Shown piece after piece: positions 45,001-60,000 of a DNA stretch of 64,000 nt. The notes below the pieces were generated by a model that saw only the letters and a program-made list of their open reading frames with translations, made no database searches and was not told the DNA's origin. The stretch is from Mastacembelus armatus (Eukaryota; Chordata; Actinopteri; Synbranchiformes; Mastacembelidae), in the NCBI RefSeq assembly GCF_900324485.2, contig NC_046646.1, positions 18,439,156 to 18,503,155 on the forward strand. The letters run 5' to 3'. Each line of letters starts with the position of its first letter. The first letter of the stretch is position 1. The position numbers and the translations under genes were made by a program.

Positions 45001-48000
45001 GGCACAGTGTGTTTTTCAACCAGTTGAATGTAGCCACCAGACATGTAAAATTAATGGAAGTCTGCAGTTCCTTCAACTCAAGTGACTTTTTCATATTGAA
45101 TTGTGCACTTTTATCATATTTAGTGTTCAGCTATAAGAGCAGGAAAATATCTTTTGCCTACTGGCCACAGCAACTGGTGTAGTCCATAACTCCTTTCATT
45201 GTTTCACCACCAACCGGATTTTTATGACAGAATAAGACCCTCAAAAGATGGTTGGTTTCCTGCCAAGATGGCTAGTGCCGTGTATCAAGCCTAAAGTAGC
45301 CTGTGTTTTATTGAATCTTCTTTTATTAGCTTAGCCTTTGTTTCACTCGGTTGTTTTATACAACCAACTGCTCTCAGTATCGACATTGATTTTTATGTGG
45401 CAAAAACATACCCGATAGTCCTCCTCAGTGGAGGATGTGAGCATGTGGGTGGATAATGAGCGCCTGGTATATTCTGTGTGTTTTTACGTGTGTAGGTGTG
45501 TGTCTGTATATGTGTGTGTAGTGACTGGGGGAGCTCGTGTGGGCTGATGGCTCCTTCAGTTCATGACTTCATGAATATTGTTTTGTGGACTGAATCCCTC
45601 TGTAGTGATGCACAGACGGAGGGAGAGAGAGAAAGTCAACTAATTTGACTCAGCAAAGATGAGGCTCTGCATTAAGTAGTTCATCAGACTCTTTCCTCGT
45701 TATATCCTTTGATCCATGTTACCTCAGAGATCCCACCAGATACAGAAAACCTGCTGCTCTGTTTAATTGTTTTGTTGATGAAATGCTCATGCATTTCTCT
45801 TCAGTCAAAAACAAGCCTTATGCATAAGATCTCAGTGATTTTTTTCTTCCTACTTATTGCAGCTAAGTGTTTGAATTCTGTCCAATTTGTGTGCATTGCA
45901 TTTTCAGTAAAATCGTTAAATTTGTGTGAATTCACAGAATTGCTAAATACCACAAATTAAGTTTTTTCCAATGAGCTGTGGGCGATGTAATGACTAGGAA
46001 AGCTCCTGTTTTATTAGAAGATTTGTTTTCAAGCCTCTGTAGAAACTTTAGCCCTGAAGCAGCACACTGACTCCCTGGGCACTTTCATTTGGCTAACGGC
46101 TAACTTCTTGCTTGTTCCTCTTACTTCGCTTCCTTGTCTCTGGCCTCCCAAGGGGGGGATGCTAGAGAGAGCTAAGATGCAATGAAGAGACACAAAAACA
46201 GAGGAACTTTATTTACCAGGTGGGACATCATTGCTCACTCCAGTGTTATTTTCACCAGATGGCTACTTCTTATTACGCACAGCACGTCTACTGTCCCATA
46301 AGAGGTAGAAATAATTAAATTTGAATTTCAAAAGAAAGTGCGATAGTGATTCATGATTCAATCTAAACAATTTTTTTTTTTTTTTGGATTGTTTGTTACA
46401 ATAGCCCATCCGTCTGCTCCTTTACTCTCCCATCAGATCAGCTGACCAACCAGTAGACATATTTTGATTGAAACTGTGTTTTAAGGAACATGGAACTACA
46501 CCTGCACAGCTGTAGTTCCTTTCCCCTCTCTCTTCACTCCTTGCCTACGCTAAAATGTATTTTTGGGATTGGAATGTTTTAAATTATAAATATCCTCTGA
46601 TCAGTTTTGAGGTCAGAGAATGGAGGAGCAGGGATGGGAGCAAACAATGAATTGAATGGAAAGCATCACCTGTCAGCTCTAGATATTCTTTAGTGATCTC
46701 TGAGTTGGAACATGTGGTCAGAAGTATATAAGAAATAATAGAAATAATTTCAGATGGTTTGAGCATTTAATATTGTTTGAGCAAGTCAGTCACAAGGAAC
46801 ATTGTGCTATTGCAATAAAAAAAAAAATCATCCAAATCTGTGTCGCACTATGCACATTCTCAAGTGTTAAAGAAAAAAGTGGTCTTTAAGCAGAAGTCAG
46901 AGGTCATCACATAGTAGTCACCAGCAGTTCTGTGTTATCACTTAAAATAGACAATCTTCGAACTGCTTTGTGGCTGATATTTAAATTCCACAAAGAGATC
47001 TGCACTTGCTGAAGTGCAGTTAAAAAAATATTCATTATTCATCACTCACCGTTCTCTGCAGGTTTCCTTTGTCCTAACAATTCTCCCTCTTCTTGTCTCT
47101 AATACACATACACGCTTTTATACACTTGCTTTCTTATTCACTTTCTCTTTTTATTGCTTTTTTCTTGTCTATATATTTTTCTCTTTCTCCATACATTGCC
47201 TTCATCACCAGAACACTCTTTACAAGCAGGGGCAGTTGAATATATTATTGGAATGCATATCATGGGCCTGTACTGATCTTAATCACAAAAATTGAGCTTA
47301 CTTGATAAAGCTGTGTCCCAGTGTTTCCTCCACTGCACCCCCTTTTACCCACCAAATCACAACCACCATCATCTATCATTTCCCCTTCTCTTATTTTGCT
47401 ACCATCTCCTTCTCTCTAACACCCTATCCACATATGTGTGTATGAATATTGATGTTAATTACCCCTTGCCTGAAAATAGCTGTTCAGCCTGTGATTTCCC
47501 CATGGAGTTCGCTCTTGACACACACATATATATGCACACAGAATTATACACCCACAGAGGAGGATATAATAGTGGTGAGTATTTGTTGTCCTCCAGCATA
47601 GTAGCTAAAATCAGGTGAGTGCTCTCTGTGGAATTACATCTTTTTATCCTTGACAGTTCTTCTCCCAAATGCTGTTGTCCTATATGGCATATCATTCATC
47701 CCAAAATGAGGCATCGCGTAAAATGTGTTTTGACAGCAGCTAACTATTGAGTCTGAATCACTGCTGATGGGGCTGATGCTACTTTATTGTGGGAGGTGAG
47801 ATAACACCTTGTGATTGTGTGGGCTGATCCAAACTGTTCAAGTTTTCTGGTATTTGTAGCATGGCAATGCAACAGATTTTAAAAGCTGAGCAGTTGTTTT
47901 AGAGAGAAAGGAACTTATTCCTTAACTTTGTTGTTGAGTTGATTTGTTTGAGATGTTGAATAGATCTTAACATCTTAATCATAAGACAAATAATATCAAC

Positions 48001-51000
48001 ATATTAATTTTGGGCAGCATACTATGTGTTTTCAAAAATGTCTGCTTAATTAATCTGCTTGGTTCTCTTACGTGAAAAGCAGGGACTAGCTTTTTCATAA
48101 ATCTAAATCCAGTTTTGAAGTGCTGGGGGGGGGGGGGGGGGCACAAAAACAAATGTTAGCTTCTTCAGTTCATATTAATGACACAGTTGAGCTATTAAAG
48201 CATGGCAGATATTAATAGAAAGTATGCTAATTAGCTTTCTAACCAAAACCTAAAGGCATTCTGCAGTGATGGTCGTTCACCATATGCTTTGTTACGTTCA
48301 TGAACCTTAAATAGGTTTTAACCTTCAGATGTCTCTAGAACCTTTTTCATGGGAAAAAGTTCTAGACTTTGGCATGGTGAGATATTTGGCATGGATAGAT
48401 ATTTTACCAATGGGGAAAAAAATGCAATTTTAAACAATTTATATTAAATTTAAAGCACAAAGTCTGCAAAAAACAAAGAGGTCTCAGTAGCACAGCATGC
48501 ACAGGAATCATATAGATTGAGAGTCGTTACAACTAATTGGTGTACTAGTACACTTTTATGTCTGATGTCTTGGCCACAAGACTAATAATGGCAAAACAAG
48601 GGCTGAAAGCTAATCCTGATTGTTCTGTTTCCTGTAACTGAAAGGCTTAAATACAGTAATTATAAATTTTGTTTGCCAGTTATAACCAAGAGGGACATGG
48701 TTTAATACATTGGCACAAACTGATGTTAACAAAGACCTGAAAAACTCTCTGGAGAGAGAGTAGGGAGAGTTTAACTTTCTTAGGTGTTTTATGATTTTGG
48801 CACTGCTCACCTGATTGAAAAAGAGTGCAACTACTAATGTTTTGAAACAGTTTAAATCAAGATCAGATAGATAGATGCTTTATGTTAATTAAGTCAAATT
48901 AATTAATTATTATTAATTTATATTAATGTTACTAAGTACTTTAACATCCACAGTAATAACTTTATCATCATGTATGGAAAATAAAGAAAATTATTTTAAA
49001 AAAATTCTACTTTTCCATATTTGTGTAGAAATAAAACAGAACTAATCTGGACGTTAGTTTAAAGGGGAACTCCAGTGGTTTTTACACATCAGGTTTGCTT
49101 ACAGGCCTTGAGAAGTGAGTGATATGTGATAAAAATCTTTTGTGGCTTCAGGGGGAGCTGTACAAAATCTGAACCAGATATGCAATTTAGAATGCATTTT
49201 TGCTTGATAAATGAACTGACTTGACAAATCATTTACCAAAATGAATATTGTTCTTTGTTCACTACTAGTTTACTCATCTGAATGAATTTACTCTCTTTCA
49301 GCACCATCGCCTCCCTTGGGCTGTGGAAGAGGCTTTGTGGGAAAGTCCCCCATGAAGGCGTCCCCCATGAAGGCGTCCCCCATGAAGGCGTCCCCCATGA
49401 AGGCGTCCCCCATGAAGGCGTCCCCCATGAAGGCGTCCCCCATGAAGGCCTCCCCCATGAAGGCCTCCCCCATGAAGGCGTCCCCCATGAAGGCCTCCCC
49501 CATGAAGGCCTCCCCCATGAAGGCCTCCCCCATGAAGGCGTCCAGCACCTCTCCAAGTTCTTCAACAAAACTGATTTCTATTTCTCATCTGAACCCCTAC
49601 CAAAGCAAGTAAGTGTAAATGTACATATTTTGGGCCTGCTTTCAGATACATGGTTTCTGACAATTTAAACATAAGGTAAATTCTTCAGTTGGAAATTAAA
49701 AGACTGACTCACTGTACATATTCATTCCAATACAATACAGTTTCACAGTTTTTATCCTACTCGGACATCTGTCCCAGTCGAGCCGTTGCTTCCAGCAGCA
49801 TTAGCGACATTATGTAGATGAGATATGTTTATCTTCTATAAAACCAGCATTGTTTGCTTTGTTTCATGCTTTAATCTTATCTGGCCCAGTGACAGACCTG
49901 TAATTTTAAGTTGTCATTATTTTGTCTCGTTTAAGCTGATGTTTACATCATTTGTCCTTCTGAAGAGTGACTGTTGCGGTCGTCATCACCTTTCTGACCA
50001 TGGCCCCTCTTGCTTGGTTACTCCATCTTGGTGGATTACCAACAAAAGGAAGAGCTCTAGTCTGTTACTAAATTTTAGAGGTTGAGAACTTCTTACAATT
50101 CATGGCTTAGTTTTGTCCTAACATGTGAGGTGGATTGTGAAGCTTTTTTAAACACAAAGTTGTGCCTTTCAAAATTAAGTTCAATCAGTGCTGTTACAAG
50201 TGGAGTTATATTCTAGAGACATCTCAAGGATAATTAAAGTGAAAAGGATGCATGTGACCACAGTTTGGAGTGCCACTTCAAAGGAGCTAAATATTAAAAT
50301 GAGAGATTTCAGTTTTTGATTTTTTAAAAAAATCCTCATTATGGGTTGTTGAGTATAGACTAAGGGCCAAAATGTCTCTTCTATCTCTTAGTATTAAATC
50401 TACAATCCCAATACTATGTAAAACATCTGTTCTTCTTCTCATGCATACTTCTACTTCCCTGTTTGCTTTGATTTCTGAGTAGCACTTTGGGGCATGTTTG
50501 ACGATGCGAATGTGTGTGTGTGCATTCATGGATTTTTTTTTCCTGTATCAATGCATGTGGCTCTGTGAATTTGTTCATGTTAGTAGGCCCATTTGCAAGG
50601 GAATGAAATAACCAATCCTGCCTCAGAAAGAGACATTTTAATGGCAGGTACCACTGGGTCTTTATGGTCTGCTGCTGAGGTTTTGATTCTGTTATTTGGC
50701 CTGGTGGGGATTTGACCAGCCTCATTTTTTCCCCTTGCTTCTTTCTCACATTTTCTTTACCTCCTCCAGGGTTCCATTTTACTGCTGTTTTTTTTTCCCT
50801 CTCACTTGGTATCATTTCATTAGGTTTAGTCTCTGTCTCTGACCTTAAAGTTATTCACAAAAAGACAAGAGCAAAGCATAACAAGATGTAGTTGTCTAGA
50901 TTACAGTAAAGGTACCTTGTCAACTCTCTCTCTCCATGTTTGGGCTCTGATAACTTATCCCTGTCTGAAATTGCAAGCTGTAAAGATAACTGTGCCTCTA

Positions 51001-54000
51001 GGTGTTGTAATAAACTGATGACTGTTCTAACTTTGAAGTTGGGGAGTAGCTACAGTGAGTAAAACAGATGACTTCAGCAGCTGTGATTCTTCTACGTATG
51101 TTTAAGTGAAATAAAAAGTGCAGGTGTGTTCCTGTGCATCTGTGTGTGGTACAAAGTGTTACGTACACATATCATATACAAATGCTCAGTATATGCACAC
51201 AGTCTGTTATGTCCATTTGCATGGCTGTCTCATCTCATTCTACTGGTGTTAAGTAATAGCATCTAGAGCAGACTATAATTGGCTTTTGGCTGCCATAAAC
51301 CTTGGAGTAGAAGCCTTATCCATACTGAGCAGGAAATGGGGTTCACTCTGGGCCAGCAGCTGCTCTCATGATAGGGGATTTAATTGCAGTCAAAGTTATG
51401 GTGTGAATATTCTCTGCTGCACAATTATCAACCCAGTCAAAAAAGCTCACTGCTGCATCAGCTCTTGGCTGTTGTTAAAAACATAATATGTACATTTTAA
51501 ATGCCTCCAGGATTTGGCAGATACACAACACCTAGTTGATTTTTGAAAAGAAAGTTGCTGGATGCTTTTCCTTCTTTCATAGAACTTTAAAACAACAATC
51601 ATATACTTTGTTTAGTGTGGTGTGTATGCACATAAAAGAAATTTGTTGATTGGAAATAGAGTAAACGTAAAGTAAACATTTGCACAGGTTTTGATTTTTG
51701 GTTAGTAGGCATTTGGACATGTTATCAGCAAATCAAGGTCAGTTTTAAGGCCCATAATTTGTTATAGCATATTGTGTAAATAATGTTTTGTTAAATGCTG
51801 CACACTCTGATTTACTATTACAAGATTCTGTTTGTATCCCCAGGTGGACTGTCAGAGCCCGAGTGTCCCACAAGTCTAGTATTCGCACCTGGAGTAACTC
51901 TAAAGGAGAGGGCAAGCTCTTTTCCTTTGATATAGTGGATGAGAGCGTGAGTAGAGGCGTAGATAGGCCGAATATCTTTCCATTGCATCTCAGCATATGT
52001 CACACATGGCTGCTTTATTTTGTCCATGTAACAGAATGTAACTAAATGGAAATGTGCTGGTCAACAGGGAGAAATCAAGATCACAGCCTTCAACAATGAA
52101 GTGGACAGGTTTTTCTCTCTAGTGGAGCAAGGCAAGGTGAGCAGATTCCACTCACTCATATCCACCTGGACCTGAAGTGATAAGAGCCTCCTGAAAATTT
52201 TAGACAGAAGTAATGACTTCTGTATTTGTTGCACAAGATAAATCCTACAAGTAAATGTACTCACATTCTTTCAGAAGGTTCTTTTAATTGTGGCCATCAT
52301 TTTGTTTCTTGGCGAAAGTAACTTAAGACTCATTTTGACAACAGTAGAGCATTATTCTAAAGGCTAGAATAAATTCACAAAATACTTGCAGGGTAAGCCT
52401 CAGTCAGAGGTATCCATTTCTATATGAGCATAGCACCTCAAACAAATGTCTTCCTTTCCTTTCGGCTGCTCCCTTCAGGGGTCACCACAGCGAGTCATCT
52501 GCCTCCATTTAACCCTATCCTCTGTATCCTCCACACCCACACCAACTATCCGCATGTCGTCCTTCACTACATAAATGTATCATTGATAAAATAGTGCCTA
52601 ATAAACCCCCTTCTGGACAGTGAACAAGCTTCAGGCAAGTATTAGAGGATTTTGTGGAAGGGATTTATTAAGTCATATTTACTGAAATATATATGTTTGA
52701 GACATATTGTGCATTTGGGTGGATATATGAGGCTGGTAATATAAATCTGACAATATGAATCTGGCTGTGGTTTGAGAAAACTTCAAATCTGATATTTTGA
52801 TACTGTCTTGCTGCTGTTAAAGTGTCACGTTATCTTCATTCTATCAGAAATGCCTGCCAGTCTTGGAGATTGTTTTCCCCACGGAGGCTGCATGTATAAA
52901 GTTTTTCTTACAGCATTTCAGACTTCAGGGCGTAAGCACTTCACACAGGGATTCTAAGTTTTGAATAAAGTATTCCTGTAAGATACAGTATTAAAGAATA
53001 TGCTTTGATTGTTATCTCTCTTCACACAGTACTTGCATATATGTTTAAGAAAGTTATTGTTCGCCACAATAACAGTCCCTTCATAGACTGTGACTCAGCA
53101 GTTCTTACGCTGCAAAAATACATTCTTAGGTGAAAGTTTATTCCAAAGCTAATATGAAGTTTTACCGGTCAGAGTGAGCTAATTAAGTCTTTATCCTGGT
53201 GTCCACGTGTTTACTCGCGTCCAAAGAAGATATCGTCCAAATAAAACAGTCACACCTCAGTAAGACCATGTGTCTATTCAGAGCGTGATTCAGCCACATT
53301 TTTCTTGTTTCCTTGTGTGCATCTGACAGCACAAATATGCTCCTAATTTAATAAATCCAGTGCTTGTTCTATATGCATGTAAATGCAAAGCATGTCTATG
53401 CTCCAAATCTATTTTCTTGACTTTTATGTGCAAAACTGCAGTAATTTCGGGTGACCTGAGCATATCGTGTAGGCACACAAGGAGCTTGTGTCAGAGTGGA
53501 CAACAGAGTTGAGCCCTTCCTCACAGCAGACCTGTCTGAATTGTATAAAATTGTCCAATGTTGCAGTGGAAAGAGACTGACTTCGAGAGTGACTTGGCAG
53601 CAAATGGTTATGGTGCATGCCATTAAACTGCAGCGCCAGTGCCCTAATTCAGTTGAGAACCTTTGTCGCACATCATGCCCCTCACTCTCCCATTGTTTCC
53701 CCATCAACCTCTCCATTACCAACTCTCCAATAAAGGGACAAGCTACCAAAAAATCTTTAAAAAAATGTACTTTCTCAGATTTTAGAGACTATTTTAGTTT
53801 TAGTTTACATATAAGACTGCATTGCTGAGTGTAATGATATTTTATTTTCTTTATCTTTTATCTACTTGCTCTGTTGTGTTTTTGCTCTGTGGTCTTTTTT
53901 TCTTATGCATGCGGTCTTGTAAAGCAGGTTACAACCTGGTTGCACACAAGCAAGAGTTCACATAAAACAATTAACTTTTTTGAACTCAGTTATGTGAGTG

Positions 54001-57000
54001 CATGTGTGTACAGTTGGAGTTTTGAGTGGGACTGATTAATGACCAATAACTCATCAACATGCATATGGACATGTAAATGTTGTATTTGGGTAGACCTAAA
54101 AAAAATCAGAACATATTTTTCTGCATTTTCTACAGTTAGGACTGTACTGGAATACTAGCCAAACCAGCTGGTCTGGGTGGCAGTATTTGTTATTGGATTA
54201 TCTCTCAACCAGAGGGCCCTGGTTCAAGACCTTGTGTCCTCAAGCATCTGTTTTACTGTCCCTTAGTAAGAAATGTATTGCCTACATTTTTTACTGCTAC
54301 ATAATGTACACTGACAGAATTTGTAAGGATTAATATTTAGGAATTATTTATTAATACAATTGAGAACACATATATGTACTATGTTTTTATTTATGGGAAG
54401 TCAAGTAGTAAGTATATATTGCATGTAAGTGGTTAAAGTGAAAAAAGCACCAATAATAGACAAGTGATTAGTCAAATATACGAAGGGCTATACAAATGTG
54501 TCATGACAGACAGTGAGTGATAGCAGTGTTTTGTTTTATTTTTAACCTAGAAAGAATTGGCACCAGTCTCAGGAGTCAGCTGAAAGAATAACAAGCATTC
54601 TTGTGTTTATGGAAGAGAGATGGTCTTATTAGACTGCATTGTTTTGCTAAAGTGAGTGGTGCTCTGTCTGAACACCCAGAACATGCTCTTTGCATGTTCC
54701 CACATATATGTGCAATTACAGCCAGCTATAACATATGCTAAAGCTCTTGCCCAACTCAGTGTGGCCCACAGAACCTAATAACTCAATTAACCCCAGCCAC
54801 CATTTCGCTAGTCACACTGGTTCAGGTATCAGCCACTGGCAGTGACTCCCAGCACAGCTCCAGATCCAATTTGTGCCTTCTGCCCTCCAAAGATAAATGA
54901 AGGAATGAATCTGTCTTCCCTTCGTGATCTGAGTATTGACAGAACAGTAAGTGGGTGTGACTGACTGAGTGGCCGGAAAGCTTATCACATTAGTTTCATG
55001 CTCATATCTCTGTGTGGGGTAAATCAGAGAGGGAGGGAGGGAGGAGGGAAGGGAAAGAGAAAAGCCATAGAGACAGAGAGAGAGAGAGTGGAAATTTGAG
55101 AGTTGGCTGAGTAAATGGAGAAGTGTGCCTTACAGATTGAGTTTAAATTGTAATGTTTAGCACACTCTCTTAGCTGGTTCTTATTTTCTGGTGAATTAGA
55201 GGAGTGATGGGGCTGATATGACACCACATCTTAGTTGGACCTGAAGGTTTTTTCCATTCTTTCTAAGATTTTGATGGAACAGAAGCTGACTTGTAATAAT
55301 TTCCTTGGCAAGATCGATAAAGTGGTCACCCACTTCTATCAGTCACAGCTGCTTTAAATTCATAGGAAATAACTAGTTTGAACAGATCTAATTTTATAAT
55401 ACTTGCACACCTTTTTCACCCATTTTGTGTAGGTGTACTACATCTCCAAAGCTACACTGAAGGTGGCTAACAAACAGTTTTCCACACTGAAGAATGACTA
55501 TGAGATGACCCTACATGCTCATTCATCTGTTGTGCCGTGTGGTGACAGCCAGGGTATCCCCACAATGCATTGTGACTTTGTGCCCATCGCAGAGCTGGAG
55601 AACAGGGACAAGGATGCCATCATTGGTAAGACAGGAAGTTTATCAGTGAGACTTTATTTATACATTTGCACTTTGCACCTTTTTTTATATTGTCTTTTTT
55701 TATTTTGGATCAGAAAGTCAACAAATCCAAGGCATCATACATATAGTGTTATAAAAAAGATAACTCAAACAGGAAAACAAGGCTATTAAATTAAGAGTCC
55801 ATACCTGATAATATGGATGTGATCCTTATAAAAACATTTCTTTGTCATGGCCTTTCTTGTGGGCAACCAACATTATTCTAAATATGTGCAATTTAAAGAA
55901 ATCAAATAGGCCGGCTATTGTGTTCCACCTAAAACAGAACTTCATTTTTGATTTTATTTATAAGCTTTCTTTGATTATGACACTCATCAACCACCTAGGT
56001 CCTACTGAATGCCTCACATCAGATCAATTTTAAGGATTTTTATAAAACAACAGCCTAACAGTGATGGAGCAGATACCAATGACAATTGAAGAAAAAGGCA
56101 AATGTAGGAGGTGTGGAGGCTCAAGACAAACCCAGACTACAACTCACAAGATGCAATCAAGGCTCAAACATAATAATCAACTGATCCCAGCAGGTCTCTA
56201 TCAAACTAGCTCGTCAACAACTGGTAAAATGATGTGTTAAAGGTAGAAGATGAAGTGAGATTCTGCATTTTTTTTTTTTTTTCCTTCAGATTTATTTACA
56301 AGATTATTTTTGTGGATAGTTGAAAGATTTTACCACATCCCTGAAAAGCTGTCATGTACAATACATCTGCTGTGAAGATCAGAAGACCAACAGCAGCAAG
56401 TGTAGTGTTCCAGTTAGGTGAAGAAAGGAGCCTCAACTGTTGTCAGAAACAAAACTAGTGGAGGACCTGTCCTGAAACAGAAAATATTAAAAGTACAACT
56501 GTTAATGACATGTCATCAGAATAACTATGTACTATAATTTTGACCCAGAATGTACTATGACAGAAATAGTATTCTGACATGAAGTTACATTCTGGTGGTT
56601 AGGTAGACGTGACAGTCATAAAGCAATTAGATTGGACATTATTACATCTTACAATAGGTGATGTTTTACTGTCAGGTACAACAGAGGAATATATTTGACA
56701 GAAGTGTATAAAGACTGTTGAAGTGTGAGAATTTACTAACAACTAACAATAACTAAAGAATGCTATACGTTTGTGTGCAAATATCTGTTAGTAAAATTCA
56801 AAGAAAACCTCAGTAAATTGGGACGTCATGATGAGAATTTGTTTTTAGACCTTTGATTGTATTACACATGAACAGGGTAATCAGTGAAAGGTTCAGTACG
56901 AATCATGTGTCAGTACCTACATGCTAATTTCTTTGATAACTAAGTACTGTATATGTACAAGAACCTAAACTAAAGGGAGATAGATTAAAATTAAAATTTA

Positions 57001-60000
57001 CTTAAATCTGGAACTATCTGGTCATAGAATAAACATGCCTATAAATCAGCAGGACATACTGCAGCTACTGGATAGCTGCAGAGTTATTTATTATTTCAAT
57101 TGTTGGACCTGCCATATTAAAGAATAAATTAATGGTCATAAAGAAACATAAACAGCATAATGTATTCTACTGATCTGAAGATTCATGTGGGTTTACCTTC
57201 TGAGCAATAATCTTGCATAATTACATTAGTGTAAAATATTAACAATGCGCTGAGCGGTTTACGTGGAGGAGTTTGTTTGCGTTGGTCGCAGAGGGGCAGC
57301 GTTACATGTCCTGTGTGTCAGCTGTTGTCTCTCCTTTCACTCTCTCTACACTCCCTCTCTCTCTGCTCCTTTGTTAAACAGGGGATTATAACATGGTAAT
57401 GAGAACTGTCAGCCTGTTCCTGTGGTGATAATGGAGTTCAGAGGTGGATGACATCGTCTCAGTCATAATGGAATTAAGGAGGGCTGGGAGAGTACAGACA
57501 GAAAGCGGTGGAGGAGGAGGGGGGGAGGGGGGAGAGTTTAGAAAAAGGTTAGCAGAGGTATCAGACAGGAGGATGAACTTCAGAAAATGTTAGAAATCTG
57601 TCCAGTAATTGTATTTAATGCATGGGCACTAGTCCCCCTGACACCATGAGGTGATTGACAGAAAATAAAGCACCAGAAATATGATCAATTAGGTTAAGGC
57701 ATTTAAAGGTGCCCTGCGGAGTTTTTGACCACTTGTAGTGCTGTGTGCCCGTGTTTGCGCAAGTCAACTTAATAAGAAAATCTGCACATTTAGATCATTA
57801 ATGGTCATCACGTTACGGAATTTGTTAAATGTTTTTTCAATTTATATGTTACATGTTCATTGCATTAAATTAAAATTGTATTTACAGTGTAACTAACCTT
57901 GTGTTGTAGCACTGATATGCATTGTCTGTCTTTTTGCACTATTTCTTGATTTTAATGTTCCTTTGTTTCCTTGTGACAGTCATATTAGTTGCAGAATAAG
58001 TGCTTCATAAATTAAGTGGACTTTTTCTGATTTAGTTTTCAGTTAGCCATAGTAGTTCAGGCTATTTACCTTAGAGCCCAGCAGTAACTGTTTCTCAGTG
58101 CAATAATCCTGACTGAACTGTTTAGGCCTTAAGCATGAATGAGGAATGAGTGTTTTTGTTGTGAATTGGAATTTGAGCCTAGGTGTTAGCCTAGCTGGAT
58201 ATGACATTTATCAGTCTGCTTTGACTTGGCAATATCTGAGGGGTGTCAGCTCAGCTGGGCTGGTTCTTTACTGCTCATGATGAGATATCACTTCACATTA
58301 TATAGAGAATGTCCAGGGGACATTTTTACACGTTTTATCAAATAAAATTTATTTCTATAGCACTTTAAAAACAAGATCCAGTTGACAAAAGTACTTTACA
58401 TGAAAAATAAATTCCTAATCAATATCAAATATGTCGAGACTTTTCACATAACACACAATTGCTTTCTTTTTCTTAATTCTTGGTTTCTTTGTATATTTGT
58501 CTATTTTTATTTATAAGGGAACATAGATGGAGGTGTAAAATGATTGTCTTTGCCTGTAGATGTAATTGGAGTGTGTAAGAGTGCAGAGGATGTATCCCGT
58601 ATCACCACTAAGACCAGCAGAGAAGTCTCAAAGAGGGCCCTCAACCTAATAGACACAACAGGCAAAGTGGTGACAGTCACACTGTGGGGAGAGGAGGTAA
58701 TAACTATTCTCTCGCTCTTTCCTTGCTCATGATAGATTTGTAGTATAACTTAAAAACATGTTGAGCAGAATGTAATGTAACTGTGTTTCCGTGAAGATGT
58801 CCATGCATGTACTTATGTTTCAGCACGTGTAACATATCTCTGTGTGTGCTTTCGCCTGCAAAGCAGTTTGATGGGTGTAAAATTGGCTGTAAAATGTGTA
58901 TTGGTCAAATCATCACTGTGACCTTCAAGAGTGTTGTGGACCCGAGTCCCTGATTTGAGACGAAAGGCTAAATAACTCTTGAATGTGCATGAAATGGCAC
59001 TATTCTTCTCTAAGCTCATTCAATCTGCAAGAGCTAATCCCTCCTCTTTGCCAAAATCCAAAAATGACTTTGAAATTAACTTGTAGGTTGTCCAGTTGTC
59101 TCTCCAAACTGCAGACACAGACTGAACATATAAGAGACAAAAATACAACAACTTCTACTGTCTCTTGTTTCCCATCTTTCTCTGTTTAATTACTGTTTTT
59201 TTTTTCCCTTTTTCTCTCCAGGCAGAGAAGTTTGATGGCTCTGCGCAGCCAGTGGTCGCCATCAAAGGAGCTCGCTTGTCTGATTTTGGGGGCAGATCTC
59301 TCTCTGCTTTGTTCAGCTCAACAATTATGATCAACCCAGACATTCCTGAGGCCTTTAGACTGAGGGCCTGGTGAGTCACACACTGTTTAAACATAAAATT
59401 GCCCATATAGTGTGGTCAGTCTGGCTTATACGGTGCTTATGGACATTTGCCACAAGAATTGCACAAAACACAAAATGTGTCAACAAAGTCTACAAATAGA
59501 ATTTATATCTTTTGTTGTTGTTTTGTTGTAATTTTTATATATGTAAATATATACCTACCTAAGTCCAATGTAGTCTAATCAGATGATCCTGCAGTAAATT
59601 CTCCTTCATGAAGGTAATAATGTTCAGGTTTGTTCAAACCCTTTCAAAATGCAAATAGTTTTAGGTAGAAGTACCTAATAAACTGCCAACTGGGTGTACA
59701 CACACACATACATATAGATGGATAAATGTTAATGCAAAACATTAATGATCACATATTGAGAGACTGGTGGCATGTACCTTTTCACTCCCAGCAGAGCTGA
59801 AGGCACGATCTAGACAGGAATGAATGGAAGGGATAGGCAGAAAAGCAAAAGATATTTCTGGGTTCTATCTCTGAAATGCTACAATACATGCACAGAAAGA
59901 TGTGCACATGGTGAGCTGCATGAAACTGTATTGCTGTTTGCTGTTCCTTTGGAGGGACTTTGAATTTTGACCCATTCACTCATTAAGTCTGGCCACTTCT

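Noticed and set aside
49233-49668. Long open frames on both strands across the rpa1 repeat (frames with VPHEG, MGEAF or SWGRP repeats)
   Set aside because: A 15-bp unit is a multiple of three, so any frame without a stop in the unit stays open. Only the SPMKA frame joins the flanking RPA1 sequence in phase with good splice sites.
54175-54290. tRNA-like stretch (GGCCCTGGTTCAAGACC) in rpa1 intron 9
   Set aside because: Only the B-box region is tRNA-like. It is probably a SINE relic but too diverged to call.
57700-57760. GGTGCCCTGCGGAGTTTTTG block as a repeat
   Set aside because: It resembles a common fish repeat start, but the rest of the element could not be followed.
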